A program made the position numbers and the translations under genes. DNA of 64,000 bases from Limisphaerales bacterium (GTDB lineage Bacteria > Verrucomicrobiota > Verrucomicrobiia > Limisphaerales > AAA164-E04): the NCBI GenBank assembly GCA_024761205.1, contig JAMASS010000017.1, forward strand, positions 1 to 64,000, in the 5' to 3' direction. The notes beneath the pieces are model-generated. The model searched no databases. It was not told the origin of the DNA and saw only the letters and a program-made list of their open reading frames with translations. This document shows, in pieces, positions 62,815-64,000 of the stretch (position 1 is the first letter of the stretch; every line of letters starts with the position of its first letter).

Positions 62815-63315
62815 ATGACAGATATTTTATTCTATCTCCTGTCAGCCCTCACACTGGTCTTTGCGGTAATGGTTGTCGCCAACCCGTTCAGCCGCAATCC
62901 GGTGACGAGTGCCATGTTCTTGGTGCTCACCATCGTGTCGATGGCTGGTTTGTTTGTCTTGCTGCATGCATTCTTCTTAGCTGCGATTCAGATTATGGTT
63001 TACGCTGGTGCAGTGATCGTTCTCTTTCTCTTTGTGATCATGCTCCTTGATGTTCGTGAGGAGGAGAAACGACGTTTTCAGATCTTCGGACTCGTGACCG
63101 GTGGCATCGGATTGGTATCGATCGCTCTGGTGATGGTTCGCGCGATCATGGCATCGGACTTAGATGCAGGAAAAACACCGGAGATCGAAGGCGGCACTCG
63201 TGTCCTCGGCAGTATCCTATTCACAAATTATGTGCTCCCGTTTGAGATCATGGGGATTCTGCTGCTCGTGGCCATGGTGGGTGTGATTCTTTTGAGCAAG
63301 AAAGAGCTTCAATAG
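62815..63315 (+). CDS. nuoJ: NADH-quinone oxidoreductase subunit J
   Basis: A 166-residue membrane subunit with five predicted helices. ALTLVFAVMVVANPFSRNPV and the conserved HAFFLAAIQIMVYAGAVIVL (with the Y-AGA motif) identify it. The C-terminal LLVAMVGVILLSKKELQ is typical. Its stop is directly followed by the nuoK ATG, so the two are translated together. Confidence 0.94.
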   Translation: MTDILFYLLSALTLVFAVMVVANPFSRNPVTSAMFLVLTIVSMAGLFVLLHAFFLAAIQIMVYAGAVIVLFLFVIMLLDVREEEKRRFQIFGLVTGGIGLVSIALVMVRAIMASDLDAGKTPEIEGGTRVLGSILFTNYVLPFEIMGILLLVAMVGVILLSKKELQ

Positions 63316-63621
63316 ATGCAAATCGGACTCGAACATTATCTGGTCGTCAGTGCGCTGCTCTTCAGCATCGGCCTTCTCGGCGTGGTCATGCGTCGGAATC
63401 TCATTCTGATGTACATGTCGCTGGAGCTGATGCTGAATGCAGCCAATCTTGCCTTGGTGGCTTTCTCTCGTTTTAACAACGACCTCAACGGTCAGTTGAT
63501 GGTGTTCTTCATCATCACCGTCGCCGCCTCCGAGGTGGCCGTCGGTTTGGCCTTGATCGTGGCGCTGTTCCGCCATCGCCAAACCACTGATGTGGAGGAT
63601 CTCGCTACACTGAAACTCTGA
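63316..63621 (+). CDS. nuoK: NADH-quinone oxidoreductase subunit K
   Basis: A 101-residue, three-helix antiporter-like subunit. [20 protein letters not shown] and [18 protein letters not shown] carry the conserved glutamates in the membrane (SLELMLN). [20 protein letters not shown] holds the second. The C-terminus [13 protein letters not shown] is normal. It starts at 63316 right after nuoJ. Confidence 0.95.
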   Translation: MQIGLEHYLVVSALLFSIGLLGVVMRRNLILMYMSLELMLNAANLALVAFSRFNNDLNGQLMVFFIITVAASEVAVGLALIVALFRHRQTTDVEDLATLKL

Positions 63622-63632
63622 TCGTCCGGACT

Positions 63633-64000
63633 ATGTTGACTCTTCCCTGGATCATTCTTTTCCTGCCGCTGCTGGCTGCATTGGGCATCACGTTGGCGAC
63701 CAGGCAGAATCAAAAGCTCAGCGCCAATCTTTCGATTGGCGCCATTGGAATTGGCTTTGTTCTTAGCTTGTTGCTGTTCATTCGCTATCTCTTCAATGAT
63801 GGTGCTGTGCCCGAACAGGTGATCACCTGGTTGGACGTGGGATCATTAAAAGTCAGCTTTGGGATCTGCCTCGATTCGCTCAGTATTCTGATGCTCTTGG
63901 TAGTTACCGGTGTCGGCGGCTTGATCCATTGGTATTCCCAAGCCTATATGGCCGGAGATAAGAGCTACTCCCGTTACTTCGCCAGCTTGAGTTTTTTTAC
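63633..64000 (+). CDS. nuoL: NADH-quinone oxidoreductase subunit L, cut by window end
   Basis: The first 122 codons of the antiporter-like proton-pumping subunit. ATG 63633 begins MLTLPWIILFLPLLAALGIT. The segment FGICLDSLSILMLLVVTGVG followed by GLIHWYSQAYMAGDKSYSRY is the conserved N-terminal NuoL pattern (D.LS..M......G.L.H.YS..YM..D....RFF). The rest of the gene lies beyond the window. It begins 11 nt after the nuoK stop. Confidence 0.93.
   Translation, partial: MLTLPWIILFLPLLAALGITLATRQNQKLSANLSIGAIGIGFVLSLLLFIRYLFNDGAVPEQVITWLDVGSLKVSFGICLDSLSILMLLVVTGVGGLIHWYSQAYMAGDKSYSRYFASLSFF

Overview
The window looks like a chromosome segment of a Verrucomicrobiota bacterium, possibly a Pedosphaera/Limisphaera-type lineage. 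This is inferred from gene content and was not tested by phylogeny. The main clues are a paired DUF1501 and cytochrome c/DUF1549/DUF1553 gene, secreted proteins ending in the short C-terminal modules common in that phylum, an alternative complex III (act) operon, a Fur-led suf operon and many sulfatase-like remnants. Intact core operons lie among long stretches of decayed DNA. At least eight recognisable pseudogenes suggest a genome that is losing genes, as in host-associated or recently bottlenecked lineages (inference).

Layout. 1-1.5 kb: a poly-C run and a decayed PEP-synthase-like gene. 1.5-5.7 kb: aroE, a prepilin peptidase, a secreted protein and aroC. 5.9-12.5 kb: a Fur-family regulator with a perfect Fur/PerR-type operator, followed by sufB-sufC-sufD-sufT-sufS and a rhodanese-like protein without its catalytic Cys. 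12.5-13.7 kb: an enolase-superfamily enzyme. 13.7-22.8 kb: a gene graveyard containing a sulfatase split by about 3.2 kb of foreign or rearranged DNA, a 250-bp non-autonomous element with IS5-like ends, DUF819 and mtnA pseudogenes, one intact tRNA-Arg and intact trpS. 22.9-30.7 kb: a HpnA-like epimerase, the DUF1501/PSD1 pair and a lipoprotein. 30.7-32 kb: two more pseudogenes. 32-38.5 kb: ppk1, ridA, rmuC, a small protein, rhamnulokinase and ispF.

38.6-50 kb is a minus-strand respiratory operon: actA-B-C-D-E-F, a small membrane protein, a cbb3 oxidase subunit I homologue, a CcoO-like monoheme cytochrome and a second monoheme cytochrome c. The subunit I homologue appears to lack all six histidines that bind the hemes and CuB in real oxidases. 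tRNA-Cys lies in the apparent leader of this operon. 50.4-53.2 kb is a cassette of unknown genes flanked by an exact 30-bp direct repeat that carries a CRP/FNR-like palindrome. 53.3 kb to the end is the plus-strand complex I operon nuoB-C-D-E-F-G-H-I-J-K-L. It lacks nuoA at the 5' end, has tRNA-Gln antisense between nuoE and nuoF, and has about 1.7 kb of decayed DNA between nuoG and nuoH.

Together, complex I would feed electrons into quinone, and the act complex would pass them from quinol to c-type cytochromes. No histidine-complete terminal oxidase lies in the window. The suf operon would supply Fe-S clusters to both complexes. Many starts were moved inward from the longest reading frame to match family N-termini; these choices are stated per gene.
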